Shown: positions 38,342-48,373, counted from the first letter of the stretch. The stretch is DNA of 64,000 nucleotides from Pseudomonadota bacterium (GCA_021848345.1 JAJZUV010000012.1:1-64000); one strand, 5' to 3'. The notes: a model not told the origin generated them from the sequence alone. Made by a program: numbers and translations.

Positions 38342-38589
38342 TCGACAACAAGCTCGGGCTTCATGCCCGGGCATCGGCCAAGCTGACCAAGCTGGCCTCC
38401 GAATTCGACAGCGACGTCTGGCTCAGCAAGGGCTCGCGCAGAGTCAACGCCAAGAGCATCATGGGGGTCATGATGCTGGCGGCCGGCCAGGGCACGCGCC
38501 TGGTGCTGGAGGCCGACGGGGCCGACGCCGAGCGCGCGCTGGAGGCGATCGACGCACTGGTGCGCGACAAGTTCGGCGAAGGCGAGTAG
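38320..38589 (+). CDS. ptsH: PTS phosphocarrier protein HPr
   Basis: 89-residue HPr. His15, phosphorylated by enzyme I, is in KLGLHARASAK. Ser46, the target of HPr kinase/phosphorylase, is in NAKSIMGVMML. ATG 38320 lies inside the end of the EIIA gene, so the two are translationally coupled. Confidence 0.95.
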   Translation: MPRLDILIDNKLGLHARASAKLTKLASEFDSDVWLSKGSRRVNAKSIMGVMMLAAGQGTRLVLEADGADAERALEAIDALVRDKFGEGE

Positions 38590-38737
38590 CGGCACGCCGC
38601 TGCCGCGGAGGCCGCGAAGGTCACGCGCCGGGGCCCGGCTTGCGCAATACTTCGACATACGTACGAACACGCCGGCAAAGCGCGAGTCGCATCATGCGAA
38701 GCGGGTCGGAGCATTCGTACCCCTCCGGCCCGACTCC

Positions 38738-39493
38738 ATGTCCGAATTCACCAATTCCGCCACCGCCTCGCCGCCCGCACCCGCGCTGCGCCCGCGCGTG
38801 CTGCTGATCGAGGACGATGCCCGCCTGGGGCGCATGGTCGAGGATTACCTGTCGGAGGCCGGCTGGACGGTGCGCCACGCGCCCACGCTGGCGCTGGCCC
38901 AGCAGGAACTGGACGCCGCGCGCCACGGCCCGGGCTTCGACGCCGTGGTGCTCGACCTGATGCTGCCCGACGGCGACGGACTCGATCTGTGCCGGCGCCT
39001 GCGCGGCGGCGGCGACGACCTGCCCGTGCTGGTGCTGAGCGCGCGCGGCGACCCGCTGGATCGCGTGATCGGCCTGGAACTGGGGGCCGACGACTACCTG
39101 GCCAAACCCTTCGAACCGCGGGAACTTCTGGCCAGGCTGCGCGCGATCGTGCGCAGGCGCCAGGGACAGCCGGGCAGCACGCAACTGCTGCGCTTCGGGC
39201 GTCTGGAGATCGACCCGCAATCCCGCCAGGCCCGCATCGACGGCGAAGTGCGCCAGCTCACCGGCTACCAGTTCGATCTCCTGCTGGCCCTGGCCCGGCA
39301 TCCGGGACGGGTGCTGTCGCGCGACTTCCTGCTGGACGCCGTCAAGAGCACCGGCGCGCAGGAGGTGTACGACCGCTCGATCGACGTGCACGTCAGTCGG
39401 ATCCGCGCGGTGCTCGAGGACGACCCGCGCCATCCGCGGCGCATCCTCACCCTGCGCGGCGCGGGCTACGTGTTCGCGCGCGGGCAGGAATGA
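38738..39493 (+). CDS. OmpR-family response regulator
   Basis: 251-residue regulator. The receiver domain (19-135) has the acidic pocket EDD 25-27, phosphoacceptor Asp73 in VVLDLMLPDGDG, and Lys123 in YLAKPFEP. The C-terminal winged helix (about 150-250) has TGYQFDLLLALARHPGRVLSRDFLL and VYDRSIDVHVSRIRAVLEDDP. It resembles CpxR/RstA. It is followed 52 bp later by its kinase. The 148 bp upstream of it hold no obvious terminator. Confidence 0.93.
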   Translation: MSEFTNSATASPPAPALRPRVLLIEDDARLGRMVEDYLSEAGWTVRHAPTLALAQQELDAARHGPGFDAVVLDLMLPDGDGLDLCRRLRGGGDDLPVLVLSARGDPLDRVIGLELGADDYLAKPFEPRELLARLRAIVRRRQGQPGSTQLLRFGRLEIDPQSRQARIDGEVRQLTGYQFDLLLALARHPGRVLSRDFLLDAVKSTGAQEVYDRSIDVHVSRIRAVLEDDPRHPRRILTLRGAGYVFARGQE

Positions 39494-39545
39494 ACGCCGC
39501 CATGGACGACGCTGGGCCCATGAGCGCAGCGAGGAGGATCCTTCC

Positions 39546-40733
39546 ATGAGCGCGCCGACCTTGCCGCCCCACGCCGAGGCAGCCCGCCCGCAGGCGGCGT
39601 CGCCGGCGCAACGCGCGCGCCCGCTGGCGGACGCCGACGGCGATCGCCCCTCGCGGCTGGGCGCGCGCATCGCACTGGCGCTGGTCGGGGCGCTGCTGGC
39701 GCAATCCCTGGTGTCGGCGCTGGTCCTGCACATGGTGTTCTTCTCCGACCCGCAGCAGGCCGAGTTGCGCAAGCAGTTGCTGCAGGCCTTTTTCCACCTG
39801 TACGGGCTCAAACCCTCGCCTTGGCGCCACCTGCTGCTGTCGCCGCTGAGCACCACGCTGCTCAGCGCGGCGGTGGTGGGCGCGGTGACCCTGCCGCTGA
39901 TGCACCGCCTGACGCGGCGCCTGCAGCGCCTGCAGCGTGGCGTGCAGGCCCTGGGCAACCTCGACCTGGGCGCGCGCGTGGCGGTCGAGGGCGGCGACGA
40001 GGTGGCCGCGCTGGCCGTGGCCTTCAACCAGGCGGCCGAACGCATCGAAGCGCTGGTGCGCAGCCACAAGTCCCTGCTCGCCTACACGTCGCACGAATTG
40101 CGCACCCCGCTGGCGCGCCTGCGCATGACCCTGGAGTCCCTCGAGCGCGAGGCGCCCGGCGCGGCGGCGGCCGCGCAACGTGCCGGCGCGCTCGCCGAGG
40201 CTCGCCGGGATCTCGCCGAGCTCGATCGCCTGATCGGCTCCATCCTGATGTTCAGCCGGCTCGATGCCGACGCCACCCACGCGCTGCAGATCGAGGAGGT
40301 CGACGTGCTGGCGGTGGCCGCCGAGGAGGCCTCGCGCGAGGACATCGAGGCGCATGGCGACTGGGTGCGCATGCGCGCCGACGAGCGCCTGGTCCGCCAC
40401 GCCATCCGCAACCTGCTGAGCAATGCGCGCAAGCACGCCGGCGTCGACGGCGCGCAGCTGGAAGTGCAGCGCAGCCGGCGCGGCGTGCGCATTTTCGTGC
40501 GCGACCAGGGCCCGGGAGTTCCGCTGGCGCAGGCGGAGCGCATTTTCGAGCCCTTCATCCGGCTCGGCGGCACCACCGAGGGCAGCGGCCTGGGCCTGGC
40601 GCTGGTACGCCGCATCGCGCGCCTGCACGGCGGCGATGCCCACTACGAGGCCAACCCCGGCGGCGGCGCCTGCTTCGTGCTCGACCTGGCCGAACTGCGC
40701 GAAAGCCCTCCGGCGACGTTCGCTCCGGATTAG
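39546..40733 (+). CDS. sensor histidine kinase
   Basis: 395-residue inner-membrane kinase. Two membrane helices (about 40-64 and 100-125) flank a short periplasmic loop of about 38 residues, too small for a large ligand domain. HAMP, then the H box with His about 183 in YTSHELRTPLARLRM, N box RNLLSNARKHA, and G boxes DQGPGVP and GSGLGLALVRRIA. AGGAGG lies upstream of ATG 39546. It pairs with the preceding response regulator; both sit between ptsH and ptsI. Confidence 0.93.
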   Translation: MSAPTLPPHAEAARPQAASPAQRARPLADADGDRPSRLGARIALALVGALLAQSLVSALVLHMVFFSDPQQAELRKQLLQAFFHLYGLKPSPWRHLLLSPLSTTLLSAAVVGAVTLPLMHRLTRRLQRLQRGVQALGNLDLGARVAVEGGDEVAALAVAFNQAAERIEALVRSHKSLLAYTSHELRTPLARLRMTLESLEREAPGAAAAAQRAGALAEARRDLAELDRLIGSILMFSRLDADATHALQIEEVDVLAVAAEEASREDIEAHGDWVRMRADERLVRHAIRNLLSNARKHAGVDGAQLEVQRSRRGVRIFVRDQGPGVPLAQAERIFEPFIRLGGTTEGSGLGLALVRRIARLHGGDAHYEANPGGGACFVLDLAELRESPPATFAPD

Positions 40734-40796
40734 CGCGTCCGTCGGCGCCGCGCGCAGCGTGGCCCAACCGGCGCGAGCCCACGTACCATTGCGCGC

Positions 40797-42554
40797 ATGG
40801 CTCTGCAGATGTTCGGTATCCCCGTGTCGCGCGGCGTCGCCGTCGGGCGCGCCGTGCTCATTTCCTCGGCCCGACTGGACGTGGCGCACTACTTCGTCGA
40901 CCCCGGCCAGGAAGAGGCCGAGGTCGACCGCCTGCGCGCCGCGCGCATTGCCGTGCGCGCCGAGCTCCAGACCCTGCAGGCCGAGCTTCCGGCAGACGCG
41001 CCGCCCGAGCTGGCCGCGTTCATGGACGTGCACATGATGCTGCTGGACGATCCGCAGATCGGCCGCGAGACGGCCGGCTGGATCCGGCGCCGGCGCTACA
41101 ACGCCGAATGGGCGCTGACGGCGCAGCTCGACGTCATCGCGCGCAGCTTCGACGACATGGACGACAGCTACCTGCGCGAGCGCAAGGCCGACGTCGAGCA
41201 GGTGGTCGAGCGCCTGTTGCGCGCGCTGCAGGGCACGCAGGGACTGACCGGCGGCGTGCACGGCGGCGACGACCTGGTGCTGGTGGCCCACGACATCGCG
41301 CCGGCCGACATGATGCAGTTCAAGCAGGGCGTGTTCCGCGGCTTCGTCACCGACATCGGGGGCAAGACCTCGCACACCGCCATCGTCGCGCGCAGCCTGG
41401 ACATCCCGGCGGTGGTGGGCGCGCGCGAGGCCAGCCGCCTGATCCGCCAGGACGACTGGGTGATCATCGACGGCGACAACGGCCTGCTCATCGTCGATCC
41501 TTCCCCGGCGATCGTCGACGACTACCGGGTGCGCAAGCAGGAGTCGGAGCTGTCGCGCCAGCGCCTGCTGCGTCTGCGCAACACCCCCGCTCGCACCCTG
41601 GACGGGCAGACCATCGAGTTGCTGGCCAACATCGAGCTGCCCGACGACTGCGACACCGCGCTGGTGGCGGGTGCCGCCGGAATCGGACTGTTCCGCACCG
41701 AATTCCTGTTCATGAACCGGGGACGCAACCTGCCCGGCGAGGACGAGCAGTTCGAGGCCTACCGCCGGGTGGTGCAGACCATGGGCGGCAAGCCGGTGAC
41801 CATTCGCACCATCGACATCGGGGCCGACAAGCCCCTGGATGCCGATCAGGATTACCGGGACGGGGAGTTCACCCATCTGAACCCCGCGCTGGGCCTGCGG
41901 GCGATCCGCTACAGCCTGTCCGACCCGGCCATGTTCCGGGTGCAGCTACGCGCCCTGTTGCGCGCCGCCGCGCTGGGACCGCTGCGCATCCTGGTTCCCA
42001 TGCTGGCGCACGCCCGCGAATTGCGCCAGACCTTCGAGCAGCTCGAACTGGCGCGCGCCGAGCTTCGTGCCGCCGGCACCGAACCGGGGCCGGTCGAGGT
42101 GGGCGTGATGATCGAGGTCCCCGGCGCGGTGCTCATGCTGCCGCTGTTCCTGCGACACTTCGACTTCATCTCGGTGGGCACCAACGACCTCGTGCAATAC
42201 ACCCTGGCCATCGACCGCGCGGACGAGAGCGTGGCCGATCTCTACGACCCGCTGCATCCGGCGGTGCTGCAGCTGCTGGCGCAGACCATCGCGCTGTCCC
42301 ACGCCGCGCACAGCTGGAAGGGCCGGCCGGTGCACGTCAGCGTGTGCGGAGAGATGGCCGGCGACCCCCAGCTGACGCGGCTGCTGCTCGGCATGGGCCT
42401 GCGCAGCTTCTCCATGCATCCGGCCCAGATCCTGCGGGTCAAGCAGGAAATCCTGCGCGCCGACTGTTCGCGCCTGGCGCCGCTGGCGCAGGCCGTGCTG
42501 GGTGAATTCGAGCCCGAGGGCCAGGCGCGCGCGCTGGCCACGCTGACAGGCTGA
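40797..42554 (+). CDS. ptsI: PTS enzyme I (PEP-protein phosphotransferase)
   Basis: 585-residue enzyme that autophosphorylates from PEP and passes phosphate to HPr. The active His is in DIGGKTSHTAIVARSL. The PEP-binding domain has GIGLFRTEFLFM, GADKPLDADQDYRDGEFTHLNPALGLRAIRY and VSVCGEMAGDP with the active Cys. N terminus MALQMFGIPVSRGVAVGRA is standard. Separated from ptsH by the two-component pair. Confidence 0.96.
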   Translation: MALQMFGIPVSRGVAVGRAVLISSARLDVAHYFVDPGQEEAEVDRLRAARIAVRAELQTLQAELPADAPPELAAFMDVHMMLLDDPQIGRETAGWIRRRRYNAEWALTAQLDVIARSFDDMDDSYLRERKADVEQVVERLLRALQGTQGLTGGVHGGDDLVLVAHDIAPADMMQFKQGVFRGFVTDIGGKTSHTAIVARSLDIPAVVGAREASRLIRQDDWVIIDGDNGLLIVDPSPAIVDDYRVRKQESELSRQRLLRLRNTPARTLDGQTIELLANIELPDDCDTALVAGAAGIGLFRTEFLFMNRGRNLPGEDEQFEAYRRVVQTMGGKPVTIRTIDIGADKPLDADQDYRDGEFTHLNPALGLRAIRYSLSDPAMFRVQLRALLRAAALGPLRILVPMLAHARELRQTFEQLELARAELRAAGTEPGPVEVGVMIEVPGAVLMLPLFLRHFDFISVGTNDLVQYTLAIDRADESVADLYDPLHPAVLQLLAQTIALSHAAHSWKGRPVHVSVCGEMAGDPQLTRLLLGMGLRSFSMHPAQILRVKQEILRADCSRLAPLAQAVLGEFEPEGQARALATLTG

Positions 42555-42572
42555 AGGGCAGCGCCGAGCCGC

Positions 42573-44162
42573 ATGTCGTCCCACCTTCGTCCCCGCCCCC
42601 CTGCCGCCCCGGCATGCGCGGAGCACGCGCCCTCGCGGCGCGCCGTGCTGCGCTGTCTGGCTTGCGCGGGACTGGGCCTGGCGCCGGCGCTGGCGCGCGC
42701 CGAGCTCGCCGGCGAGCCCATCAGCCAGTTGCCCGCGCTGGGCGATGCCGGCCAGGGTCTGCTCAGCCCCGCCGTCGAACAGCGCCTGGGCGAGCGCATC
42801 ATGGCCGAGCTGCGTCGCGACCCCAGCTACCTGCGCGACGTGCTGCTGCGCGACTATCTGCAAGGCATCGTGCAGAGCCTGCGCAAGGCCGCGCTGGCCA
42901 GCGCCGAACCCGAGGCGCCGCGCGACTTCGAGGTGTTCCTGCTGCGCGACCCCACCTTCAACGCCTTCGCGCTGCCCGGCGGACACATCGGCGTGCATAC
43001 GGGGCTGGTGGTCGACGCGCAGGCGCGCGCCCAGGTGGCCGCGGTGTTCGCGCACGAGATGTCGCACATCACCCAGCGCCACGTCGAGCAGCGCCTGGCG
43101 CGCGCCGGAGCCGAGGGTGCACTGTCCATCGGCTCGCTGGTGCTGGGGGTGCTGGCGGCCATCGGCGGTTCCGGCCAGGCCGCCGAAGGACTGATCATGG
43201 GCGGCCAGGCCGCGGCGCTGGACCGCGAGCTGCGTTTCTCGCGCAACGACGAGCGCGACGCCGACCGCGTGGGCACCAGCGTGCTGCGCGCCAGCGGCTA
43301 TCCGCCGCAGGCCATGGCCAGCATGCTCGAACGCCTGCAGAGCCTGTCGCGCCTGGACGACTCGGACGTGTTCGCCTTCCTGCAGGACCACCCGCTGACC
43401 AGCGAACGCATCGCCGACGCCGAGGCGCGCGGCGGCAACGAGCCGCTGCCCCCCGACACCACGCTGAGCTTCTGGTTGATGAACGCGCGGGCACGCGCGC
43501 TGGAACCCACCCGCGCCGAGGACCTGCGCCGGCTCGCGCGCGACATGCAGCAGCCGCAGCCCGGGCGCCCCGAACGATGGCCGGCGCAGCAGGCGGCCTG
43601 GGCCTACTGCGGCGCGATGGCCTGGCTGGGCGCAGGCGAGCTCGACCAGGCCGACGCCGCGCTGAGCCGCGCGCAAGGACTGGCGACCGGATTCGACGCC
43701 GCCCAACGCATGCCGCTGGACCTGCTGCATGGGGACATCCTGCTGGCCCGCCACCGCGACGCCGATGCGCTGGCACTCGCTCAGGGCCTGCGCAAGATCG
43801 CGCCGGACTCGCGCGCGGTGCTGCACCTGCAGGCGCGGGCGCTGCTGGCCAATCCGGCCGCGCGCATCCAGGCGCGCGATTTCCTGCGGGAGCAGACGGT
43901 ACTTCACCCGCGCGACGAACAGATGTGGACCTGGCTGGCGCAGGCCTACGCCGCCTGCGGGGACAACGCCGCCCAGCACCGGGCCACCGCCGAGGCCTAC
44001 GCATTGAACGGCAACCTGGAAGGCGCGCTGCTGCAACTGCACATCGCCCAGCGCACGCCGGGAGCCGACTATTTCGAGGCCTCGATCATCGACGCCCGGC
44101 TGCGCGCGCTGCAGCAACGCCTCGCACAGGACAAGGCGCTGGACAAGATGTTGCCCAAATGA
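42573..44162 (+). CDS. M48-family metallopeptidase with TPR region (BepA-like)
   Basis: 529-residue periplasmic zinc peptidase. The N terminus has a twin-arginine-type signal (SRRAVLRCLACAGLGLAPALARA). The zinc motif HEMSH is at about 160-164 (VFAHEMSHITQRHVEQ); the third ligand Glu is in SRNDERDADRVG (about 227). The C-terminal half (about 320-510) is Ala/Leu-rich, TPR-like, as in BepA/YfgC, which helps outer-membrane protein assembly. Its stop overlaps the next start (ATGA). Confidence 0.92.
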   Translation: MSSHLRPRPPAAPACAEHAPSRRAVLRCLACAGLGLAPALARAELAGEPISQLPALGDAGQGLLSPAVEQRLGERIMAELRRDPSYLRDVLLRDYLQGIVQSLRKAALASAEPEAPRDFEVFLLRDPTFNAFALPGGHIGVHTGLVVDAQARAQVAAVFAHEMSHITQRHVEQRLARAGAEGALSIGSLVLGVLAAIGGSGQAAEGLIMGGQAAALDRELRFSRNDERDADRVGTSVLRASGYPPQAMASMLERLQSLSRLDDSDVFAFLQDHPLTSERIADAEARGGNEPLPPDTTLSFWLMNARARALEPTRAEDLRRLARDMQQPQPGRPERWPAQQAAWAYCGAMAWLGAGELDQADAALSRAQGLATGFDAAQRMPLDLLHGDILLARHRDADALALAQGLRKIAPDSRAVLHLQARALLANPAARIQARDFLREQTVLHPRDEQMWTWLAQAYAACGDNAAQHRATAEAYALNGNLEGALLQLHIAQRTPGADYFEASIIDARLRALQQRLAQDKALDKMLPK

Positions 44163-46003
44163 CCGCTCCGCGCACCTCCCCGTCGCACACGAACCCGCCG
44201 CCCCCCAATTGGGCGGCGGCGCTGCTGCTGGCGGCGCTGGGCCTGGGATTGCTGTGGCCCTGGGACCCGGGGCCCAGCGCCAAGATGGGTTCGATGTTCG
44301 TCGCCGCCTGGGCCTGGGCCCTGCTGGCCGTGGGCGCGGCCTGGCTGCGCCTGCGCGCGCGGGTCGGCTGGTCGACGCTGATGTTCGCCGCGCTGGCCGC
44401 GGTGATCGCGCTGCAGGCCCTGTCCGGGCAGTTGGCCTACCCCGGCCAGGGCTGGCTCGCGGTGGCGCTGCTGCTGGGTGCCGGGCTGGTCGCGGCGCTC
44501 GCCTGCGGCCTGGCGGCGCAACCGCGCTGGCTCGAGGTGGCAGCCTGGGCCTTGTTGCTGCAGGCCCTGCTGCAGGTCGTGATGGGCATGGCCCAGTTCG
44601 CCATGTGGCAGGCGCCCGCCGGCAGCCGCTGGCTGGCCGGGCACGCGTCCTGGGTGTTCGATATCGTCAGCTACCCCGGCAGCGGACGCGTGTACGGCAA
44701 CCTTCGCCAGCCCAACCACTACGCCACCGCGGTGGCGCTGGGCTATGTCGGGCTGGCGGTGCTGGCGCCGCGCGGGCGCGCCCTGCTGGCCTGGCTGGCC
44801 AGCGCGGCACTCGCCTGGGCCCTGGTGGTCAGCGGCTCGCGCACCGGCACCGTGCACGTCGTGATGCTGGCGCTGCTCGTGCTGCTGGCCTGGCGCCGCC
44901 CCTGGCGCGACCCGCGCATGGGCGCGCTGCTGGCCGCGCCGCTGCTGTACCTGGCGTGGTGGGCGGCGCTGCACCTGGCCGACCATCTGGGCTGGATCAG
45001 TTACCTCAGCGCGCTGTCGCGCCAGATCGACCAGCCGGTGAACGCGCGCTCGATCATCTGGCGCGATGCCTGGGAGGTGTTCCGCATGCATCCGCTGCGC
45101 GGCTGGGGCTGGGGGCAGATCGGCTGGGGCCTGGAGCAGGCCTCGCTGGCCGGACGCCTGCATCCGCTTCCGCTGGAGAACATCGACAACGCGCACGACC
45201 TGTTGCTGCAACTGCTGGCCGAGACGGGGGTCGTCGGCACCCTGCCCGTGCTCGCGCTGGGCCTGGGCTGGCTGTGGCGCATCTCCGGCGCCTGGCGCCG
45301 CGGCGCGCGGGGCGCCGACGCTCGCGCCGCGGTGCTCGCGCCGCTGCTCGGCTGCGCCTTCCTGGGGCTGCACAGCCTGGTCGAGTATCCGCTGTGGTAC
45401 GCCTACTTCCTGCTGGACCTCGCCTTCCTGCTCGGCTGGGCCGAGGGCGCGGCGCGGGCGCCGCAAGCCGAGGACACCGCGCCCCGCGTCCCGCCGGCGC
45501 GCATGCCTGCACTGTTGCTGGCCCTGCTCGCGCTGGCGCTGACGGCCAAGGCGCAGATCGATTACGTGCGCACCTCGCTGATCTACGACGCCAGCGAGGC
45601 CGACAGCCCGTCGCTGCGCCGGCTGGCGATGCGCGAGGACTGGTTCTTCCTGCCCCTGGCGCAGTTCCCCGAGGCTGCCTCGGTCCTGCCGGCCCCCGGC
45701 GACGACCAGGCGGCCCTGCAGCGCGAGCTGGCGCTGCTCGAGCGATCCTCCCACGTATGGGGCGACCCCGGGCTGCTGTCGCGGCGCATGATCGTGCTGC
45801 TGCGCCTGGGACGCGAGCGCGAGGCCCTGGATCTGGCCCGCTACACCGCGCACGCCTTCTGGCTGTACGCACCGCAGACCGCGCGCAGCTTCGGGCCGCT
45901 GGCCGACGCGGCCGGGCTTGCGGGCAACCCCGGGGTGGCGCGAATCGTCTCCGTGCTGCAACATGCCCCGGTGTTGCGGCGCATCGAGGTTCCGCGGCGC
46001 TAG
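44159..46003 (+). CDS. O-antigen ligase/PglL-type membrane protein (Wzy_C)
   Basis: 614-residue polytopic membrane protein with 12 or so helices and a C-terminal soluble part. The central loop has GSGRVYGNLRQPNHYATAVALGY and later HPLRGWGWGQIGWGL...IDNAHDLLLQLLAETG, as in the Wzy_C/PglL family that joins oligosaccharides to pilin or lipid A. The precise acceptor cannot be told. It is coupled to the M48 gene by a 4-bp overlap. In some Burkholderiales pglL genes lie near terC and a pilin gene; no pilin is seen here. Confidence 0.82.
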   Translation: MTAPRTSPSHTNPPPPNWAAALLLAALGLGLLWPWDPGPSAKMGSMFVAAWAWALLAVGAAWLRLRARVGWSTLMFAALAAVIALQALSGQLAYPGQGWLAVALLLGAGLVAALACGLAAQPRWLEVAAWALLLQALLQVVMGMAQFAMWQAPAGSRWLAGHASWVFDIVSYPGSGRVYGNLRQPNHYATAVALGYVGLAVLAPRGRALLAWLASAALAWALVVSGSRTGTVHVVMLALLVLLAWRRPWRDPRMGALLAAPLLYLAWWAALHLADHLGWISYLSALSRQIDQPVNARSIIWRDAWEVFRMHPLRGWGWGQIGWGLEQASLAGRLHPLPLENIDNAHDLLLQLLAETGVVGTLPVLALGLGWLWRISGAWRRGARGADARAAVLAPLLGCAFLGLHSLVEYPLWYAYFLLDLAFLLGWAEGAARAPQAEDTAPRVPPARMPALLLALLALALTAKAQIDYVRTSLIYDASEADSPSLRRLAMREDWFFLPLAQFPEAASVLPAPGDDQAALQRELALLERSSHVWGDPGLLSRRMIVLLRLGREREALDLARYTAHAFWLYAPQTARSFGPLADAAGLAGNPGVARIVSVLQHAPVLRRIEVPRR

Positions 46004-46131
46004 CGCCGCGCCCTGCGCGGGCTCAAGGCAGCGGCGCGTGTCATCGCGCCGACGCCGCGAACGCCTACACTGGCCGTGCCCGTCGGCGATCCGGCGCGGC
46101 GCAACCGACATTTCTCCCCCTCTTGCCAGCC

Positions 46132-47562
46132 ATGTCCCGAGCCACCAAGATCGTCGCCACCATCGGTCCCGCCAGTTCCTCCCCGGAAATCCTGGAGCGC
46201 ATGCTGCGCGCCGGGGTCGACGTCGTGCGCCTGAACTTCTCGCACGGCAAGGCGCAGGACCACATCGACCGCGCGGCGCTGGTGCGCGAGACCGCGGCGC
46301 GCTGCGGCCGCGAGGTGGCGATCATGGCCGACCTGCAGGGCCCGAAGATCCGGGTCGGGCGCTTCGAGAACGGCAAGGTGCAGTTGCAGCCCGGGCAGCG
46401 CTTCACGCTGGACGCCTCGTGCGAACTGGGCAACGACGAATGCGTGGGCCTGGACTACAAGGACCTGCCGCGTGACGTGCGCCCGGGCGACCGGCTGCTG
46501 CTCAACGACGGCCTGATCGTGCTGGCGGTGGACGCGGTGCAGGGCACGCGCATCGTCACCAGCGTGGTGGTGGGCGGCGAGCTGTCGAACAACAAGGGCA
46601 TCAACAAGCAGGGCGGCGGCCTGACCGCGCCGGCGCTGACGGCCAAGGACATGGACGACATCCGCACCGCCATGTCCTTCCAGGCCGACTACGTGGCGGT
46701 GTCCTTCCCGAAAAGCGCCACCGACATGGAGATGGCGCGCCAGCTGGCCAACGTGGCGGGCGAGCCCTTCGGCCACCGTCCGGGCATGATCGCCAAGATC
46801 GAGCGCGCCGAGGCCATTCCCCATCTGGACGAGATCCTGCTGGCCTCCGACGGCATCATGGTGGCGCGCGGCGACCTCGCGGTGGAAGTGGGCAATGCCG
46901 CGGTACCGGCGCTCCAAAAGCGCATGATCCGGCGCGCGCGCGAACTCGACCGCCTGGTCATCACCGCCACCCAGATGATGGAGTCGATGATCTCCAACGC
47001 CGTGCCCACGCGCGCCGAGGTCTCCGACGTGGCCAACGCGGTGCTCGACGGCAGCGACGCGGTGATGCTGTCCGCCGAATCGGCCGCCGGGCGCTACCCG
47101 GTGGAGACGGTCGAGGCCATGGCCAGCATCTGCGTGGAGGCCGAGAGCTTCGAGGAATTCAAGCTGGAGGCCGACTTCATCGGCCAGACCTTCACCCGCA
47201 TCGACCAGTCGATCGCGATGGCCGCGCTGTTCACCGCGCACCATCTGGGCTGCCGCGCCATCGCCGCGCTGACCGAATCGGGCTCCACAGCGCTGTGGAT
47301 GAGCCGGCACCGCGTGCGCATGCCCATCATCGCGCTGTCACCGCGCCAGGCCTCGGTGCGGCGCATGGCGTTGTTCCGCAACGTGCGCGCGCTGCACATG
47401 GTGTTCTCCAGCGATCGCGACGAGGCGCTGCACCAGGCGGAGCAGCGCCTGTGCGAGATCGGAGCGCTCGGCCACGGCGACAGCTACGCCATCACCTGCG
47501 GCGAGCCGATCGGCGCGCCGGGCGGCACGAACATGCTCAAGGTGATGCGCGTGGGCGGCTGA
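46132..47562 (+). CDS. pyk: pyruvate kinase
   Basis: 476-residue glycolytic enzyme. Conserved parts are RATKIVATIGPASSSPE, RLNFSHG, MADLQGPKIRVG, the Lys in GMIAKIERAEA, GIMVARGDLAVE and SAESAAGRYPVE, with the C-terminal allosteric domain from about residue 345. ATG 46132 is the first credible start. The 128-bp upstream gap likely holds its promoter. Confidence 0.96.
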   Translation: MSRATKIVATIGPASSSPEILERMLRAGVDVVRLNFSHGKAQDHIDRAALVRETAARCGREVAIMADLQGPKIRVGRFENGKVQLQPGQRFTLDASCELGNDECVGLDYKDLPRDVRPGDRLLLNDGLIVLAVDAVQGTRIVTSVVVGGELSNNKGINKQGGGLTAPALTAKDMDDIRTAMSFQADYVAVSFPKSATDMEMARQLANVAGEPFGHRPGMIAKIERAEAIPHLDEILLASDGIMVARGDLAVEVGNAAVPALQKRMIRRARELDRLVITATQMMESMISNAVPTRAEVSDVANAVLDGSDAVMLSAESAAGRYPVETVEAMASICVEAESFEEFKLEADFIGQTFTRIDQSIAMAALFTAHHLGCRAIAALTESGSTALWMSRHRVRMPIIALSPRQASVRRMALFRNVRALHMVFSSDRDEALHQAEQRLCEIGALGHGDSYAITCGEPIGAPGGTNMLKVMRVGG

Positions 47563-47609
47563 GGGAGCCCACCTCTCGACGCGCGCGGCGCGCCGGTGCC
47601 GCGAGCGCC

Positions 47610-48317
47610 TCAGGCGCCCAGCAGTTGCAGCCGGGTGCCGCCGGTCATCTCGATCACGTCGCCGGCGCTCAGCACCACCGGCACCACGCCCAGCGCGGTG
47701 CCGTTGACCCGCACGCGCTCCTCGCCCTCGACCTGCGACAGTTCGTAGCCGCGCGGGTTGCGCTGGATGGCCACCACCATCACGCCGCGCTGGCCGAAGG
47801 TGGTGCGCGACTTGTCCAGCGCCAACTCGGCGCCGGCGGAGGTGCCGTTGACCACCCGCAGTTTCAGCGGAGAGCCGCCGAGTTCCTGGTACTGGGTGGC
47901 GCGCGAGGTGGAATCCGCCGCCTGCGTGCCCGCCGCGGTGGCCGCGCCCGAGCGCGCGCCGGTGGTGGTGAACCCCGACGGCGTGTAGCCCGAGGGCGCG
48001 AAACGCGAGCCGGCGAAGGCCGAGGCGCGCGCGTCGGACAACAGGCGCAGCGTGTACTTGCCGATGTCCAGGCTGTCGCCCTCGCGGAACGGGGCGCGCT
48101 TGACCGGCTTGCCGTTGATGTACGAACCGTTGGTGCTTCCAAGGTCCTGCACGACATAGCCGTCGCCCTCGCGCAGCAGCACCGCGTGCTCGCCGCTGAC
48201 CGCAAGGTTGTCGATCACCACGTCGTTGTGCGGGCGCCGCCCCAGCGTGATGCGGTCCTTGTTCAGGGCCACTTCCTTGAGCACCTTGTCATCGAGAAAA
48301 ATGACCAGCTTGGCCAT
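47610..48317 (-). CDS. FHA-domain protein
   Basis: 235-residue cytoplasmic protein. The N-terminal FHA domain (about 20-95) has ITLGRRPHNDVVI, SGEHAVLL and DLGSTNGSYING, which bind phosphothreonine. The linker (about 100-145) is Ala/Thr/Ser/Gly-rich. The C-terminal part (about 150-235; LKLRVVNGTSAGAELALDKSRTTFG) looks like a second, degenerate FHA-like fold. It lies next to a PP2C phosphatase; no Ser/Thr kinase gene is in the window. Confidence 0.88.
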   Translation of the reverse strand: MAKLVIFLDDKVLKEVALNKDRITLGRRPHNDVVIDNLAVSGEHAVLLREGDGYVVQDLGSTNGSYINGKPVKRAPFREGDSLDIGKYTLRLLSDARASAFAGSRFAPSGYTPSGFTTTGARSGAATAAGTQAADSTSRATQYQELGGSPLKLRVVNGTSAGAELALDKSRTTFGQRGVMVVAIQRNPRGYELSQVEGEERVRVNGTALGVVPVVLSAGDVIEMTGGTRLQLLGA

Positions 48318-48373
48318 GGCGGACTACCTCGTGGATGGGAGGACCGGGGAACCCGGCGACGGCAGGATCGGCA

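Noticed and set aside
37153-38589. 478-codon frame ending in HPr
   Set aside because: Only the last 89 codons are HPr; the rest is the shadow of the lipoprotein and EIIA genes.
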